DNA of 64,000 nucleotides from Loxodes magnus (lineage: Eukaryota > Ciliophora > Karyorelictea > Loxodida > Loxodidae), in assembly GCA_946699065.1 (NCBI GenBank), contig CAMPDV010001937.1:18850-82849 (forward strand). The letters are read 5' to 3'. A model generated the notes under the pieces. It worked only from the letters and a program-made list of their open reading frames with translations, did not search any database and was not told the DNA's origin. The translations under genes were made by a program, and so were the position numbers. Within the stretch, counting starts at the first letter, position 1. The number at the start of each line of letters is the position of its first letter. Shown piece by piece: positions 11,061 to 25,200 of this stretch.

Positions 11061-14049
11061 TATTCAAATAGGTTTAAAATTTAAATTATCGTAGTCATTG
11101 TTTAAAAAATGCAGCTAAAAATAATTTAAGCTATTCCAAGAAATAAACTAAGATTTGCAAAAAAGTCTAATGCATTCAAAACTCAGTTCATAAGTATACT
11201 TGATAATTTTACTAGTGATTAGCTTACAAAAATTGATTTCCTATTATTAGGAAATGAAAAGCCAGAAAGAATACTAAAAATTCTAGCAGTTTATCAGATA
11301 AATGCAGCCAATAAACGCTTATTAAAGGTTTTAAGATTTTCCCAATTTCTTGATTTCTATATAATTAACACTAGTCTTGAAGTAAAATTTAGAATTTCAA
11401 ACGGTTAGCTCTCCAGTTGTTTTCTTAGATCAACCTGAAACCTTCTAATAAGTATAGCAATAGCATTTTTGATAAATATTCCCTTGTAGTTTACCTCTTT
11501 TTAACTAGTTCTTATATATAAATTATGTAACAAGAGTCTGTTATATGCTAAATCTTAATGATGAATGCTTGCTATACAATAAAGTTAATCATAGAGTTGA
11601 ATCTTTTCATATGTTTATGATATTTGTTTTACAATTAGCATAAAATAAGTTTCTTTTTATAATTTGAAAATAGATTAAAAAAATAGTAATAATAATAGGT
11701 AGAAGTGGAAATTTGAGTGCTAAGGTTAGTTTGAGTAAGGTTAATTAGGAAGTAATGATTGAAATAAGGAATAAATATGTATAATAAATAGAGACTAGTA
11801 AATGATGAACTGTAATGTTGTTATAAGTATAATTAAGAAGCATTATTAATAAGCCATATAGATTTAGTTTTGAAGATAATTTGAATAATTGGTATAGTTG
11901 ATATAGCTGGAAGTTATGGAATAATTAGAGAATAAATAAAATTGGATAGATTTAAGTATACTAGAATATTAAAGATATGTTGATATAATAATAATAAATT
12001 GATTAGCGCTGTTGATTTAATAACTAGTTATATGGCTTTTATATAATATGATTGTTAGATATAAAAGAGTTAATAATATTATGTAGAGGATCTATATAAT
12101 TAGTAAAATTTTAATAAGTTTTATCTAAAATTAATACTAAGCAAACTATAAGATTATTTAAAATTAATTAATACCAATAACTTACATTAAAAATAGTATT
12201 GTATAAAGAAAATATTTACTAACCTTTTAAGAAAATATCAATATCACAATATTATTAGAGAAAGATAAGAGTCAAAGTCTTAGTCAAATAGATGCAAATT
12301 TACTAGTATTATTGTGAGAATACTAGAATCTTAAATAGAATGTAATAAAATGGACTTACAATGTTTAGGTTGTAATTTCTAGTTGGGTTTATAAATCCAC
12401 AAAGATAATTGCATATTACCTATTATAACTTTTATATCCATCGACTATTTTATTATTTTCGCCCTTAATAATTATTAATTCTTTTCTATTAAGCATGCTT
12501 TGTAATATCTTGGAAACAAATAAAAGTTTATCTAGATTTGTTTGAAGTAAATTAAGGATGATTCTAAAGAATTTAGCACTTATATTAATAAATCTTAATC
12601 TTAGAAATTTGAGGAGAAGTTAAGAAGTAATAAAGCTATAATGAAGGATTAATATTAACAAGAAAGAAGTTACTTAAGTTAAAAATTATCTTCTATTAGC
12701 ATGTTATTTAAATTAAATATTACCTTAAACAAAAATCAAAAGATCAAGGGGAAATAGTTAAACAGCTAATATCATTAACAACTATTTTATTATTCATTAT
12801 CTTTAATCAATACAAACCTACTATATTGTAGTGCTTTCTAAAATTCCCCTTAAATCAAATAGCTGTAGACTTTAAGATTAATTCATCATTTATTTGTATC
12901 TTATAAGCAGATTAATATTTAATTCTTATCAACAGTTTATAAGCTATACAAGATAGGATATTATTCAATAGATAGATATTCTAATTTATTACCATAAATA
13001 AACCTAAATATACCTTTATCATAATACACCTCTTTATTTATTCTTTAATCTTAATCAATTTTCATTAATTCCAAAAGAATAATACTCTCCTATCTACTCT
13101 TCATCTAATTCAACTGCTTTTGCTAAAATTTATTATTCCATATTTCTAAAATTTCTTATATCCATTTAGCTTCTATTTTTAAGCATAAAGTAGAATGGAA
13201 TTTAAGACTAATAAACTATAACCATTTTTAGTGAATAATTCTTTCTTTTGCATTATAGTCTATTAATTTTAGTAACTAATTAGCATTCTTTTTGCTTACA
13301 AATGTTCAAATTATTCGCTTTAGCATTATTGATTTTTTAATCTAAGCTTGACGAAAATTTTCTGATTTTAGGATTATTTTTTAGAAACTAAATTAAATAA
13401 TACTAAAGATTATTTACTTTTTTATTAGTTTTATGATATAGAATTTACATACAAACTTAAGAAAAGCTTTTTCTAGTTAAAGCTATAAAGATACTAATAT
13501 CTATAAATATAATTAATGAACTGCTTAAATAGAGTATAAAAAGGGTATGTTTTTATTAGGAAGATAATAGATAAATTTAAAAGAATGACAGTAGTATTTT
13601 AGTAGTTAGTTATTATTATAGTTATTTCTTTTAAGGTATATTTGATAAGTAGCTTTATAATATCTTAAGTTAATTTATCTTACTAACTAGAAATTATCTT
13701 ACAAATATACCAATTATATCTTTAATATTAGACTGGAATTATTTAAATACCAAGATAAAGCTACTAATATCAAATAAATCTTAGATTTATATGAATAACT
13801 TTAATTAAATCAGTAAGTAAAATAGTTATAGACTTCTATGTTTAGAATCTAATTTAGTACATACATTAATAAGCAATCTTAGTCATAGTTAGAAGTAATT
13901 AACTAAATATTAACTTTATTTTTATTATCACAAATCATTAATAGAAATACTTTAAATCTACCAATTAAGTAATATTTAACTAATCAAATAACCAAATGTA
14001 ACCCATCTATTATAACTCAATCAGTCTATAATTTAAAATTATGTAATAC
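11061..14049. other. Element interior, no gene seen
   Basis: About 3 kb of AT-rich DNA. A stretch around 11,690-12,120 is noticeably G/T-biased on the plus strand. No recognisable protein or RNA gene. Confidence 0.4.
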
Positions 14050-17000
14050 TTTAGCTTAAATAATAAGCAAAGATAGAATTATTCATTTATCATTAATAGC
14101 TAATCAAGATTTTATTATATGTTTTGATATACTCCTATTAATTATCCAGGAATTAGTTCTAAATGTTAGTAAAAGCCAAAAATTGCTTTCAATGACTCTT
14201 TTGAGAAATTCTCAAGCAACTTTAAAAATTATTTTTAAGAATTTTGGTAAGATTACTATTTTTTGTAGCTTTATTCAATCAAAATGATAAACTAATTTTG
14301 CAGTTTTCAGCCCTTGATTTAATTTAAGCTAGGCTGAAATAATCAAAATATTTGATAAGATCTATTTGATTAAATGCTACGCTTCATTAATTTCTTGAAA
14401 AAATTTTCTAAAGTATCCCTGAGTTCCCAATAAGAATCGAAGTGCCAGGATAATATGATTTTTTTTATTTCATAGAATTTATTTTTTACGCTTTTGATTG
14501 GATTTAATAACTACTAATCTTCTTGAGTTCTTCAAATATTTTATAAAGTTAGTGTCTAATTTTTTTCCACTCCTAGTAATTAAGTCTCTATTTTAGTTGC
14601 AGTATTTAAAAATCTCTCAATTTGTCGTTTCTAAATTTTTTGATAAGTAGTTTTTTTCTGCAGCCTTTATTAAATTTGTCCTAATTGTCATCATTTATAA
14701 TGCCATAATATTCTTATAGTAAACTTGAGTGCTTGTTTAGATTTTCTAGCAGGATATGTTAGAAACCAAACACTTTCCTCTTAGTGAAATTTTCTGTTAT
14801 TTATGTCATTTTTGAGTAAAATTTCAGATATCTTTTAATATATAAGCTCTCAAGCCCTACTAAGTTATTTAGAGTCTAATCAATTGCTTTCTTTTTTTGT
14901 ACTTTTATTTCTAAGGAATATCAATCAAAATTTCTTAGAATTAACTTGCATAAAATTAGCGCACGTTTGAGTTTGAATGCTAAAAGCTCCAATTTAGTTT
15001 AATTTAATCTTCGGGTGCTTTTTTAAAGCTACTGACTATTCAATATTTATTCAAAAAATTTTATTTTTTATGCTAAATTAATAATCCAGATGTTTCTTAA
15101 GTTTATTAAAGAAGCAACAAAGTTTTCTTCTTCCTATTTATAAAGGGACTATTTACATTCGGCAATGTTCTAAAGTAATTACAACCTACCAATTCTATCC
15201 CTAGCACTCAGCACCATGAATCTGTTTTTTTAATTCTTTAGAATTTACACAGAAACTTACAAGTTTCACTTGCGCTTACAATTTTTCCTGTCAAGCTTTA
15301 ATATCACTATCTTTACTAGGCTTTCTCTACTTTATTAATTAGATTTGTACTTTATAAATTATCTTAAAAATTCCAAAATTACTTGTGAAGAATTAAGAAC
15401 ACTTGAAGTCTAGCTTGTTAAAAAAAGAATTGCTTTTCTAATCTCTCTTTAAATTTATTTAAATTTTGCTTCTAAGCTATAAATTATCTCTTAGAATCCG
15501 TTTTCAGCTCTTAATTGTTTTTTAAATTTTATAACTGCTAACTTTTCAGCTTTTATAAAACTAAGCCTCTTTAATTTTTAAGATCAAAAAGCTTGGCAAG
15601 TTCAAGAAGCATCTAAATAAATAATACTTACAGTATTCTTTATTTGCTATAAGATATGCATAAACTCTATTTTTTATGAACTTAATGAGATTCAGTTTAA
15701 TTTAGTATCAACAGGAAATCTTAGTGGTTTTCAGAGTTTTAATTGCTATGGAAAATTCAGACTCTTCTAAAATGTCTCAAAGTTTGACAAAACCTTTGGC
15801 TCTTTCGATGTTTGCTAAGATTAACTCATCTTAAAGTCATTAACTTAATTCTACTCATATTAAAATTTTAGGCCTTATCACCTTTTGCCTTTAAGTATTT
15901 TTTGATCGAAAGATAGTTCCAATCTATTTGCTTTCCTAATCTTTAATACTATAAATATTATACTTTTAAGGAGATGCCTTTTTTTCTTGGAGATCAAAGT
16001 TAACTTAATCTTTGATTAATTAGAAAAAAATGCACTGAAGACGTCTCTAGATTTAATAATTCTATTTTAGCTTTAGCTATTTAACTTAGATTAAACTTTC
16101 CTAGTATTTTTTCAGAGTAAAAGTATTAGATGGGATTTAGAATAAGAATCTTCTATCAATTTAGCTATTTTAAATAGAAAGATTAATCTTTCGTCTCTTC
16201 ATTATTTTCTATATGGTTGCTAGTCTTTACTTTTTGTTGTGAATTAGTGTTTCTATGTTGTAATTTTAATATTATCCATTTTATTTGATTTTAAAATTAA
16301 CTAAAATTAAAAAAGTTATTAAGCTAGATTACATCTAATGCAAATTAATAGAGTAATATTAAAGTTAAGAGATAATTAAAGTTATTTAGTTGCATTACTA
16401 TATATTTAAATAAAAAAGTATCTTAAAATTAAAGGAAGATCTTAGCTCTATAGAAATAATAATCACCAATTAGGTTTTAATATTCTAAGTTTTATTTTTG
16501 TGTTTGTTATTCTAAATTTATAAGTATTTCTTATTTTTATTTAAATTCTTTCTTAAGACTCAACCACATAAATAATTAAGGCTTAACTTGTATATTCTAT
16601 TAATAAATCTTACATCCAAAATTAAGACACTATTTAAATACTATAGGTAATAAATTTATAATAGTTAGTTATATTAGTGATTATATCTATAATTATTTTA
16701 TTTAATTATTCTAACTGTGTATCAAGCATAGTATTTCATATATTTTATTTTAAAATCTTTAGTATCTTACTAATATTTTAAGATAGTTATCAGCTAATGT
16801 AGTTCATTCAATTATTTTAATGGAAATGTGGTTTAATAAGTAAAAATAAATAATATGGTAATAAAATAAATAGTAATAATAGTAATATAAGATACCTATT
16901 GATTAAGATTAACTTAAGAAAGGAATATTTAATTTATTAGTTACTTTTAAAATACTAAGCTTCTTAATATTAGTTATTTAACCTTAGTTAATTTGTATAT

Positions 17001-18360
17001 TAAAGCTTATTAATGCTATTATTTTTAACTTTAATTTTATTATTAGATTCCTTTATTTAGTTATAATACTTTATTATTTTAGCTATAGACATTTCCTTAT
17101 AATTAAATGCATTTAGTAGTTATAGATTAGTTAGTGCTTCTTTTATCTATTATTTATAAAGTTTATATTTTAAAGATTATAAAGAACAATAATTTAAATA
17201 TAGCTAACTTAAATATTTATATTCTGGCATTTATCTTTTTACATTTCTTCAGCTTTTGCAAAATCCGAAGGTAAGTTTTATAATCCTAATTTAAACTTAA
17301 GATATCTTAAATAATTTAGTGAAATAGTTGCTAAAAATCCCTCAGTCACTTTCTATCAGTACAGACTAACAAAATTTTACTAGATAAAATTAAAATTGGC
17401 TCTCTAGATTGATTTCATATTAGTTGTCTTTATCTTTATCTTTATCTATGTCTTATTTCTTATCTTTTATTACAATAAATATCTCTCTTAATTCTATTTT
17501 TCTCTTTCCATTTATAGAATTGAAAGCTGTAGCTCATTTTTATGGTCTTAAATTATTTTTCTTATCATTTTTTGTCACTTTTATAATTATTTAATGAGGC
17601 ATTTCTTTCTTTTTGTGAAGATTTTTCTGAATCTCTAAATGAAATTTAATCTGATTATAATATTTTCTTCTTTTTTATTTTATATTTCTTGATTTTGCTT
17701 TTAGCAAATATTCTTAGTGCTTTATACTTATTCTGCTCAATTAATCTTTTTTCTCTTTCAAATAAAAATAGTTTCAATTACTTCAGTAAATCCTTAAAGT
17801 CTTAAGATTTTAATTTTGTAATATCTGCTAATTTCTTTTAGATTTATGACTTAACTTTCTTATTTGTAAATTATCATAATCATTCTTATTTAATAAGCTA
17901 AGTCGCTAATTCTAATTTTGGAATAGTTTCTCAGTTATTTTAGAGGTAGATAAGATTTGAATTAAAATTTCTAAGGCATTCAAACTTTGATTGCTCCCAG
18001 TTAAGTCTTTTATTTTTTAAATAAAGTGAAATAAGAAGCTTTCTTTTATTTAATTAAGCTGTATATTAAATGAAAGATATATTAATATATTATTAATAGA
18101 AATACTTTTAGTTTAATAACCTATTAATTATTATTTTCCTTTTCCTTAAATTATACTAACTCGCTTTATCTAAACTTAAATCTCATTATTATTATTTTAA
18201 TAAATCCTTATTTATATTAAGATGATACTATTATTTGAATCTAATGTTTATGGTTAGAAGATTTAAATTTAAATAATGTTTGAAAGATAATCAAGCAAGC
18301 TAATGATCTTATTCTAAATAATTCAATAAATTAAAAAATTATTAGATAAATCAAATTTAA
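14050..18360 (-). repeat. Right arm of the large inverted repeat
   Basis: Reverse-complement counterpart of 1,210-5,250. Matching anchors include 17,955-18,003 (with 1,569-1,625), 18,181-18,240 (with 1,320-1,395) and 14,395-14,460 (with 4,860-4,920). Insertions and deletions between the arms are common, which suggests the duplication is not recent. About 8.8 kb of non-repeated DNA lies between the arms. Coding-like frames on the minus strand correspond to those of the left arm. Confidence 0.8.
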
Positions 18361-18546
18361 CTTGTAAGCTTAAGACATTATAAATATCTATATTATGATC
18401 TTAAACTTTTCCTTACTCCTTTTAGTTATTTTTAATTTTTGAGTTCTTGATGTTCCAGCCTATTGAGATTTCACAATTATAAAATCCTTTAATTTAATTT
18501 AAAACTTTCAATTAATTCCTGTTATTTTTAAGGGTCGATTTTCAGC

Positions 18547-19476
18547 ATGATACCATGTAAAGAATCCTAAGAGGAGCTTGAAATTTATGCCTTTAAGTTT
18601 CTTTTCAATTAGGTTATAAATGCACATATTAAGGATATTAAAGCGTTCTTATCTTAATCTTCACTTGTTACTTCTAATGTTTATATTATTCTATTAAGAA
18701 CTAAATCTCTTTTTTCAATCTTATATACTAACTGTCACAACTTGCTTTTGAATATAATATCACAAAAAATAGAAGACTTAACTGATTCTATAGCTCTCTT
18801 ATAATAACATTTATTCTCTACAGCTAATAAGATCGTTTAGTAAGTTTTATTAAGAAGATAATTATTTACCTTGCTCTAATAAGTTAAGGTTCAGCTTTTC
18901 CTTTTTTAATAAATTTAATTTAAAAATTAAAAAAATGTAAGTGTCTATTTATTAAAATAGAGCTTAGGAAAAGAGTTCATAAGTAACCTTCATTACAGTG
19001 AAATCTTAATTTATTACAAATTTAATGGGGTGGTTTAAGTTTTTCAAGTAAGCAGAAAATAGATACTTGAAGGCTTTATTTTCCAAAAAGAATTTAGCCT
19101 GAATATTTACCTATACAACTAAGCATTCCTATAGAAATATCCTATTAAAGCTAAAATGAAGAATATAATTTATGAAAGATGGAACAATATAAAAAGTATA
19201 AAAAAGACGAAAGACAATCTATATAGCATGATTCTTCCAATAATAAAAGAGTAAGTATTTATTAATTTAGAAAAATTAGAAGCATAAAGCTAATTAGAAT
19301 CTTAATTGCTAAGATAGTAAAACTAATAAATCCATCAATTTAAGAAAGTTTTAATAAAGAGATTAAAGTTTATAATAAATCAGAGAAAACTGAATTTTAA
19401 AAATTTTAAGTAAGTAAATAAATATCTATAAGTACTGGAAGATAATGGCCTATTTATATAAATTAGTCTTCATTGA
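18547..19476 (+). CDS. Unrecognised 309-residue ORF
   Basis: Complete ATG-to-TGA frame of 310 codons in the ciliate code, starting MIPCKESQEELEIYAF. The chain is rich in leucine, lysine and glutamine, probably largely helical, with a basic region near the C-terminus (IKRLKFIINQRKLN). A frame of this length without TGA is unlikely by chance. A further plus-strand frame continues to about 19,690 with similar composition (motif MYKLEWEALKNQRN), so the original protein may have been longer or have a second exon. It lies just outside the right inverted arm. No family recognised. Confidence 0.6.
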
Positions 19477-19730
19477 CCCACAATTATTAATATCTTAAGA
19501 GTTATTCTTAGATATTATATTTCTTCAGCTTTTGGAATTTTTTAATGTAAAACTTATAATGTTAAGAAATAGAAGACCTATGAAAATGTACAAATTGGAA
19601 TGGGAAGCACTTAAGAATTAAAGAAATACATAATTAGCTTTTTTTGATAAAAAAAGGAAAAATTAAATTGAAATTTAGGTTTGAAAAACGCTAAAGGCTT
19701 AAATAAACCAAAGAAACACACTCAAAATTA

Positions 19731-20172
19731 TCATAACTTCTTTAGAAGTCGCAAATAGAGCTAATTCCTGTGCTAATTTATTTTCTGCGAATTTCTACAG
19801 CAATATAATAAATACTTATTCTACTCATTTTAAACTTGTATTACTTGATTTTGAGGTTTTTCAGCCTTTTTATCTAGTTTTCTATTCATATTCATGTTAA
19901 TATTTAGCATTTAAAATTTCTTTCTTCTTTTAGCGCTGGTATCTAACTGAAAATTACACAGAATAACTTTTTCAATAGATTTATGTATTCTTTTAATTTT
20001 GTAGCAACTTAATTATCTCTAAATTATTATTTTCGTTATTATTGTCCCTCTCATGTAATCTTTTAATTCTATGTTATTTATCTTTCCTAAAATTTAATTA
20101 TTAATTAGTTTCTTCATATAACTTCTCAGCTTTTGAAGGCAATTTCTTCAGAATTGAATTCTCAAATTTCAT
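19731..20172 (-). CDS. Unrecognised minus-strand ORFs
   Basis: Two overlapping ciliate-code frames lie here: 19,972-20,172 (66 residues, start MKFENSILKKLPSK) and 19,731-20,054 (107 residues, start MRGTIITKII, continuing with a lysine/asparagine-rich section). Both are hydrophilic and glutamine-rich. They could be one gene in two frames or two frames of which one is chance. They run towards the 309-residue ORF. No domain recognised. Confidence 0.35.
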
Positions 20173-21854
20173 CTTTAACTTAAATATTTTTACTTTGCTT
20201 GAATATTTTAGGTATAATTTATTTTGGTCGATTTATTTAATTCCTCATTTTATTAGATTTTAGGATTTAAGATTATCATCTAGTTTTTAATCATATTAGT
20301 CCTGCTAGCTTATCTTGAATAATTTTAACTAACTTCAATTTTATTTTCTAACAGCAACATCTAGCATTATTAAAAATTAGCCTTAATTTTATCTACTAAA
20401 ATACCTTATAAATAAAGATAATTCTTAGTCTTAAAATCCTAAAGACATGTAACTAAGTTAAAGCTAAAGGCTTATAATTAATTCAGATAAATTATAACAT
20501 TTTTGATTAATAATTTTTAGCTTTATTTTATTCTTATTATATAAGCTAGTCTCTTTATAGTTATTAGAGCTTGTCTTAATTTTAGTTTCAAATAGATTTA
20601 TTAAAATAATTAGAAACTTAATTTTTCTTTAGTTCATTAAGACATTTTATTATAATTGCTAAATTTAGTGAGTATCTGATTAGTAGAAATTAGATAATGC
20701 ATCTAATACAATTTAAATAAATATAACTAGTTAAAATAAGTTTTTCTTTTATCTTATGCTTTACTTTTTATTAAATATAATATATATAATCTTAATTATT
20801 ATTACCTTAATTATAGAAATTATTATATTTTATGCTATTCATATATGATTCTACTATTATTAAAACCTTTATTTAAAGCTTATTTAATAAGAATAATAAG
20901 CTTCTTTTGCTTATTTATTCAATTTTTATGATTAAGAATCTTTAGTGAAAAGAATATATTAAATAGTAATCATTTTCCTTCTTTAACTAATAAAAAGCTT
21001 TTTAGTTTAAATTTATTTTTTGAGCTTAATAAAAAACTGTCTTCTTCAGATTTTATTTTTTAGGGAAGAATTTGTTTTGAAACTAATTATTTATTTTTAA
21101 TTATGTAGAATCTCTTCAATTAGTATTACAATTAGTATTTTAATTATATTATTCAGTTAGGAACTTAAAATACTCTCAGTTAAATAGAAATAAAAGCTTT
21201 TAGACTTAATTATTAGATTTATTTTAAGCTATGTAAAAAATAAGTAAATATCTGGCTATTTTATAAGTTTATTTGGATATCAAATAAGATGCTATCAGCA
21301 AAGCCTATTAAATTAATAAATTTAATGCTTACCATGTATAAATTAGCTGTTTTTTCAATTTGATACTTTGCTATTTATCTACTTATTAGCTTTTTAATTG
21401 TGATTCATTAGATTCTTTTTCTTTTTACTATAGTTAAGAATTAAATCTATTTAATAGACTTAATTTAAAACTAGCTAATTTTAATTAGTTTTAGGTTATA
21501 GAGTTAGAGTATAAAATGATTTAATTATTAATTATTTAGACAATTAGCTTTTACAGTTATAGAAGATAAAGCTAATATTAATTGATTTTATTTAATGTTT
21601 TATATAATTTAAGGTATTTAAGAGAATTTAGTCTTTAAAATAATAAAATGTTTACTGGAATTTGCAATTCCAATTGCTATCTTTTCAGTTAAGTTCTGAG
21701 AAACTATCAAGGTTTTCAGTAATAAAGCTAGACGAATTAATTCTTAAATTCACATATTCTTTTAATCCGATTTGGTTCGCCTTTCTTTATGAAGACGATT
21801 AATAGCAATCAAAAGATACTAGAAAGGGATGAACGCTAAACTACAAGTAATTAA
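20173..21854. other. AT-rich stretch, no gene seen
   Basis: No recognisable protein or RNA in about 1.7 kb. This is the 5' flank of the NACHT gene. Confidence 0.4.
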
Positions 21855-24730
21855 ATGAATGAATATGAATAAAAGAATCATAAAGAGAGTTAAACTTTCC
21901 TAGATTCATAAGATGAACAAGTTCCAAATAATTAGATAAAGATCTCTTTATAGTAATCTCAACAATTTGAATATTATAACTTCCTTCAAAACATTTCTTA
22001 TTTTGCTGATTCAAAAAGGCATGCAATTACAAAGTGCTATAATAATTAAATGAATCTTATAGATTAAAAAATTAAGCTTATTTCTAATAAGAGAGATAAG
22101 CTAAATATTTAGAAAAGAATGAAGCTAAAAGGAGGAGATTGTTGTGGTTCTCAGGATAAAAAATTTAAAGATAAGTAGAGTAATTAGCCAGTATCAAAAT
22201 AAGGGTTAAGCAATGATAAAAGTTAGAAATATCAAGAAAATGAGCAAATTTTTGATAATAAGGAACAAAAGATTTATCAAGAAGGATTTTAGCTCTTAAA
22301 AGAAGGTTTGAATGAATAAAAGATGGATAAAGTTCTACAAGGAATTCAAACAATTCAAAAAAAAAAGTTTGCCAATATCAATGATCCATTAGTTCTTATA
22401 AAACAATTCATTAAAATTATTTCCCATAAGTATGCTGAAGGATGGTCTTTGCTTTTGAAAGAGTAGCTTGTACGAAATCTTCCTGAGTTATTGGCTATGT
22501 TTCTTTAGAAGAACGAGTAAAACTCCTTTATAAACGAAAAAACAAAAGAAGAGCTCATTTTAAAAATAAATGATAGCTTAAAGTTAGTAAATAAAAATAA
22601 AAATAGGATTGGAGGTCCAGAACTAGATTTTTACTTAAGATTTAGTTTGATGATTCTGGAGAATATTCCAGATAGCAAACAAACCGAATATTTTGGAATT
22701 CTATGTAAGATTTTAAAAGTTGCTTAATGAATAATTGCCTTGACGTTTGGAGTTGGAGTTATAGGGTCAGAAGCGATCTCTATTATAAAGGAGTTTTTCT
22801 TATGAGGAAAAGGTTGGGTAAATTAGAAGCTCAACTATAAAAAGATTATTAGATTACGAGTCCTAGATGCTCTTGTATGTGATTTAGTGAGACAATACTC
22901 AAAATAAAATTTTTATCAATTTTGAGATATTGTTTTGAAAGAAAAAATAAACTTAAGATTTAGAGCGTGTTTTCTTCTGAAGCACATGATAATAAACTCT
23001 TAAGCAAATAAAGAATTGATAGAAGACTCATGTAAGCTTTTAGAAAAACTATGTGACGACAAGGATTGATAGATAAGGTACTACACATTGAAGACATTTT
23101 TTGAATTGACCTTAGAAAACAATTAAGCAGCTTGCACTTATAAGGAAAGAATATTTAAATAAAAAAAGAGAATTTAAGCTAAAATGTAAAAGAGCGTTAG
23201 TTAATTATTGAATTACTAATGAATCCAGAGCATGTGGTTTAGTTTACTTAAACAATGGAAGAGAATTGACTTGCGTTGAAGGGAATAAGCAGCAGTATTT
23301 ATGAAGATATGATAAGATACTTAAAAGGTGAGGTTTAGAAGAAGTAAGAATATTACGTAAGTTTACTTTGCGCACCTAATCCTAACTCATAAGCTGAGGA
23401 TGATCTTGACCTTGAAGTTTTGTAAATTTTTAGAAAACGATTCTAAGACAGGATTATTACTTCTGGGAGATTCCGGTTCTGGAAAGTCCTTGTTCCTGAA
23501 GATTTTAGCCTTAAAATGTCTAGACTAGAAACATGAATACTTATCCATATATGTGTATCTCCCAACTATAAAAGCATTCGAAGACAAATTAATAGAATCT
23601 GCTTTAAATAATTATTAAATAGAAAGAAATGAGACTTTGAAATTTAGAAAGATTCTGTTCTTATTTGACGCGTATGATGAGTTGGGAGAATGCAAGGCTA
23701 TTATCAGTAGTAATAAATTAAAACAAAAATATCCTCAGGCAAAATATATAATAACATGTAGGGTAAATTATGCCTTAAAAAAAAAATTACCAACATTATT
23801 TTGCACCATACAGAAGCGAAAGAGTCTAATTATAAGAGTTATAGGAACTGTATATAAAGCCATTCGATATCTTTTAGGTAGAAAAATATATAGAAAAAGT
23901 CCTATTTAAGAAGAACCAGTAATAATAAAGTGCAAGTCAAGTGGAAGCATCGAGATGATGGCATTAATATAGAGAATACCTGGTCTGAAAGAAATTATCA
24001 GTAATCCCTTTCTGCTATATATTTGTTTGGGTGAGGAAGAGATATTAGATTATTTAAAAAGTGGTTAAGTAGTTTAAAAGTCTAGAATATATGAGATTTT
24101 CATAGTTTAGTGAAACAAAAGAACCTAAGAAAAATTGTAAAATCAGGGTTTAAAAAGTAAGGTGCTAAACTAGTAAATAAAGTTGTTTGAAAGTATCTAA
24201 GTGAATGCGGCATGGGAAATGTTACAGAGTTCAGTGGAGATATCAAGCTTTGATGAAGTGAATCAAAAGTGGATAGAGTAGTTTACGGACGATTAAAACC
24301 ATTTAGGGTGTTTGATATAGACAAAGGAATAGAATAATAAAAAGAGGTTTGAGTTTATTCATGCGTCGATAAGAGATTACTATGTGGCAAAGAATATTAT
24401 AGATTTAGTTTCATCCGCTAAGGCATAAGCAATAGAGATTGACACAATATAAATAAATTTTTGATAGTAGACAATCTGGAGATACTATAGTTTGTGAGAG
24501 AGATTTATAATTCAAATTCTGCGAATAATAATTCAAGTGTGTAATAAAATCTATTGGAGATAGTGGGAATGTCCAGTACTAATGTTTCTTTATAAATAGC
24601 GGCAACTAATAGTATAACGATATTTAATTGGATATATTACTAATTTACATCTTTGGATCTATCGGGTATATGTGTGTCCGAAATTAAAAATTCTAGACAG
24701 ATGAGCTTGAAGTGGCTGATTAAATAGTGA
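21855..24730 (+). pseudogene. NACHT-domain NTPase gene, damaged
   Basis: From ATG at 21,855 one frame is open for 291 codons and then continues, with a few TGA codons, to the NTPase core at about 23,430-23,780. The core has a Walker A motif (GDSGSGKS, 23,469 on), a Walker B-like segment (ILFLFDAYDELGE) and the sensor-like ITCR. Further NACHT-type motifs follow: NPFLLYICL and FIHASIRDYYVAK. The frame stops at 24,462; a pentapeptide-like piece (SLDLSGICVSEI) follows in another frame to 24,730. The N-terminal ~450 residues look helical. Damage: TGA at 22,728, 22,797, 22,927 and 23,068, several where tryptophan would fit, and two compensating frameshifts between about 23,170 and 23,430. NACHT proteins are STAND-class NTPases acting as signalling switches; in ciliates the domain is often joined to pentapeptide and WD40 repeats, which are missing here. 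A pseudogene is the simplest reading, unless TGA is sense in this organism. Confidence 0.8.
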
Positions 24731-25200
24731 TAAACCACCAAGCAGAGGTTAGGAAACTGAGAAAGGATAATGAGAAGCGAATGGTAAAACTCAGCCTAGC
24801 GGAAGGAATAGAATCGATCTTATGACTTGAGAAAGAGAACTAAGACCATCATAAAAAAAAAATCAAAAAACATAATAAAAAATTCCGAAAAAAAAATTAG
24901 CTAAAAAATAAAAAGATCAAAAAAATAGACTGGAAAAACTAAAAAGAAGCTAGACAAGCGCAGAAAGTAACATTCTATAAAAAAAAGAGAAGTAAAAGAA
25001 AAGGAAGATAAGACAAAAAAAGTGAAGAAATGATACTTTCGCGATTCGAAAGAAATCTGAGTGAAGAAGCTGCAAAAAATTCTATGATCAAATAAGTACA
25101 AAAGAAAAAGAAAAAGAACATAAGAATAAGGTGGAAAAAAAGCAACTGAGAAAATAAAGAGAAAAAAGTATCTGCGATAAAGGATTTAATAAAAAAGATA
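24731..25200. other. Purine-rich tract
   Basis: For about 450 bp the plus strand is dominated by A and G, with lysine/glutamate-type codons in every frame. It directly follows the broken end of the NACHT gene. No frame is convincingly coding; it may be a decayed coiled-coil sequence or simple-sequence expansion. Confidence 0.4.

Noticed and set aside
1210-18360. Firm assignment of the inverted-repeat structure to Tlr/Maverick elements
   Set aside because: No capsid, DNA polymerase, integrase or protease motif was recognised and the arms are far longer than those I know for Tlr, so it is only mentioned as a possibility.
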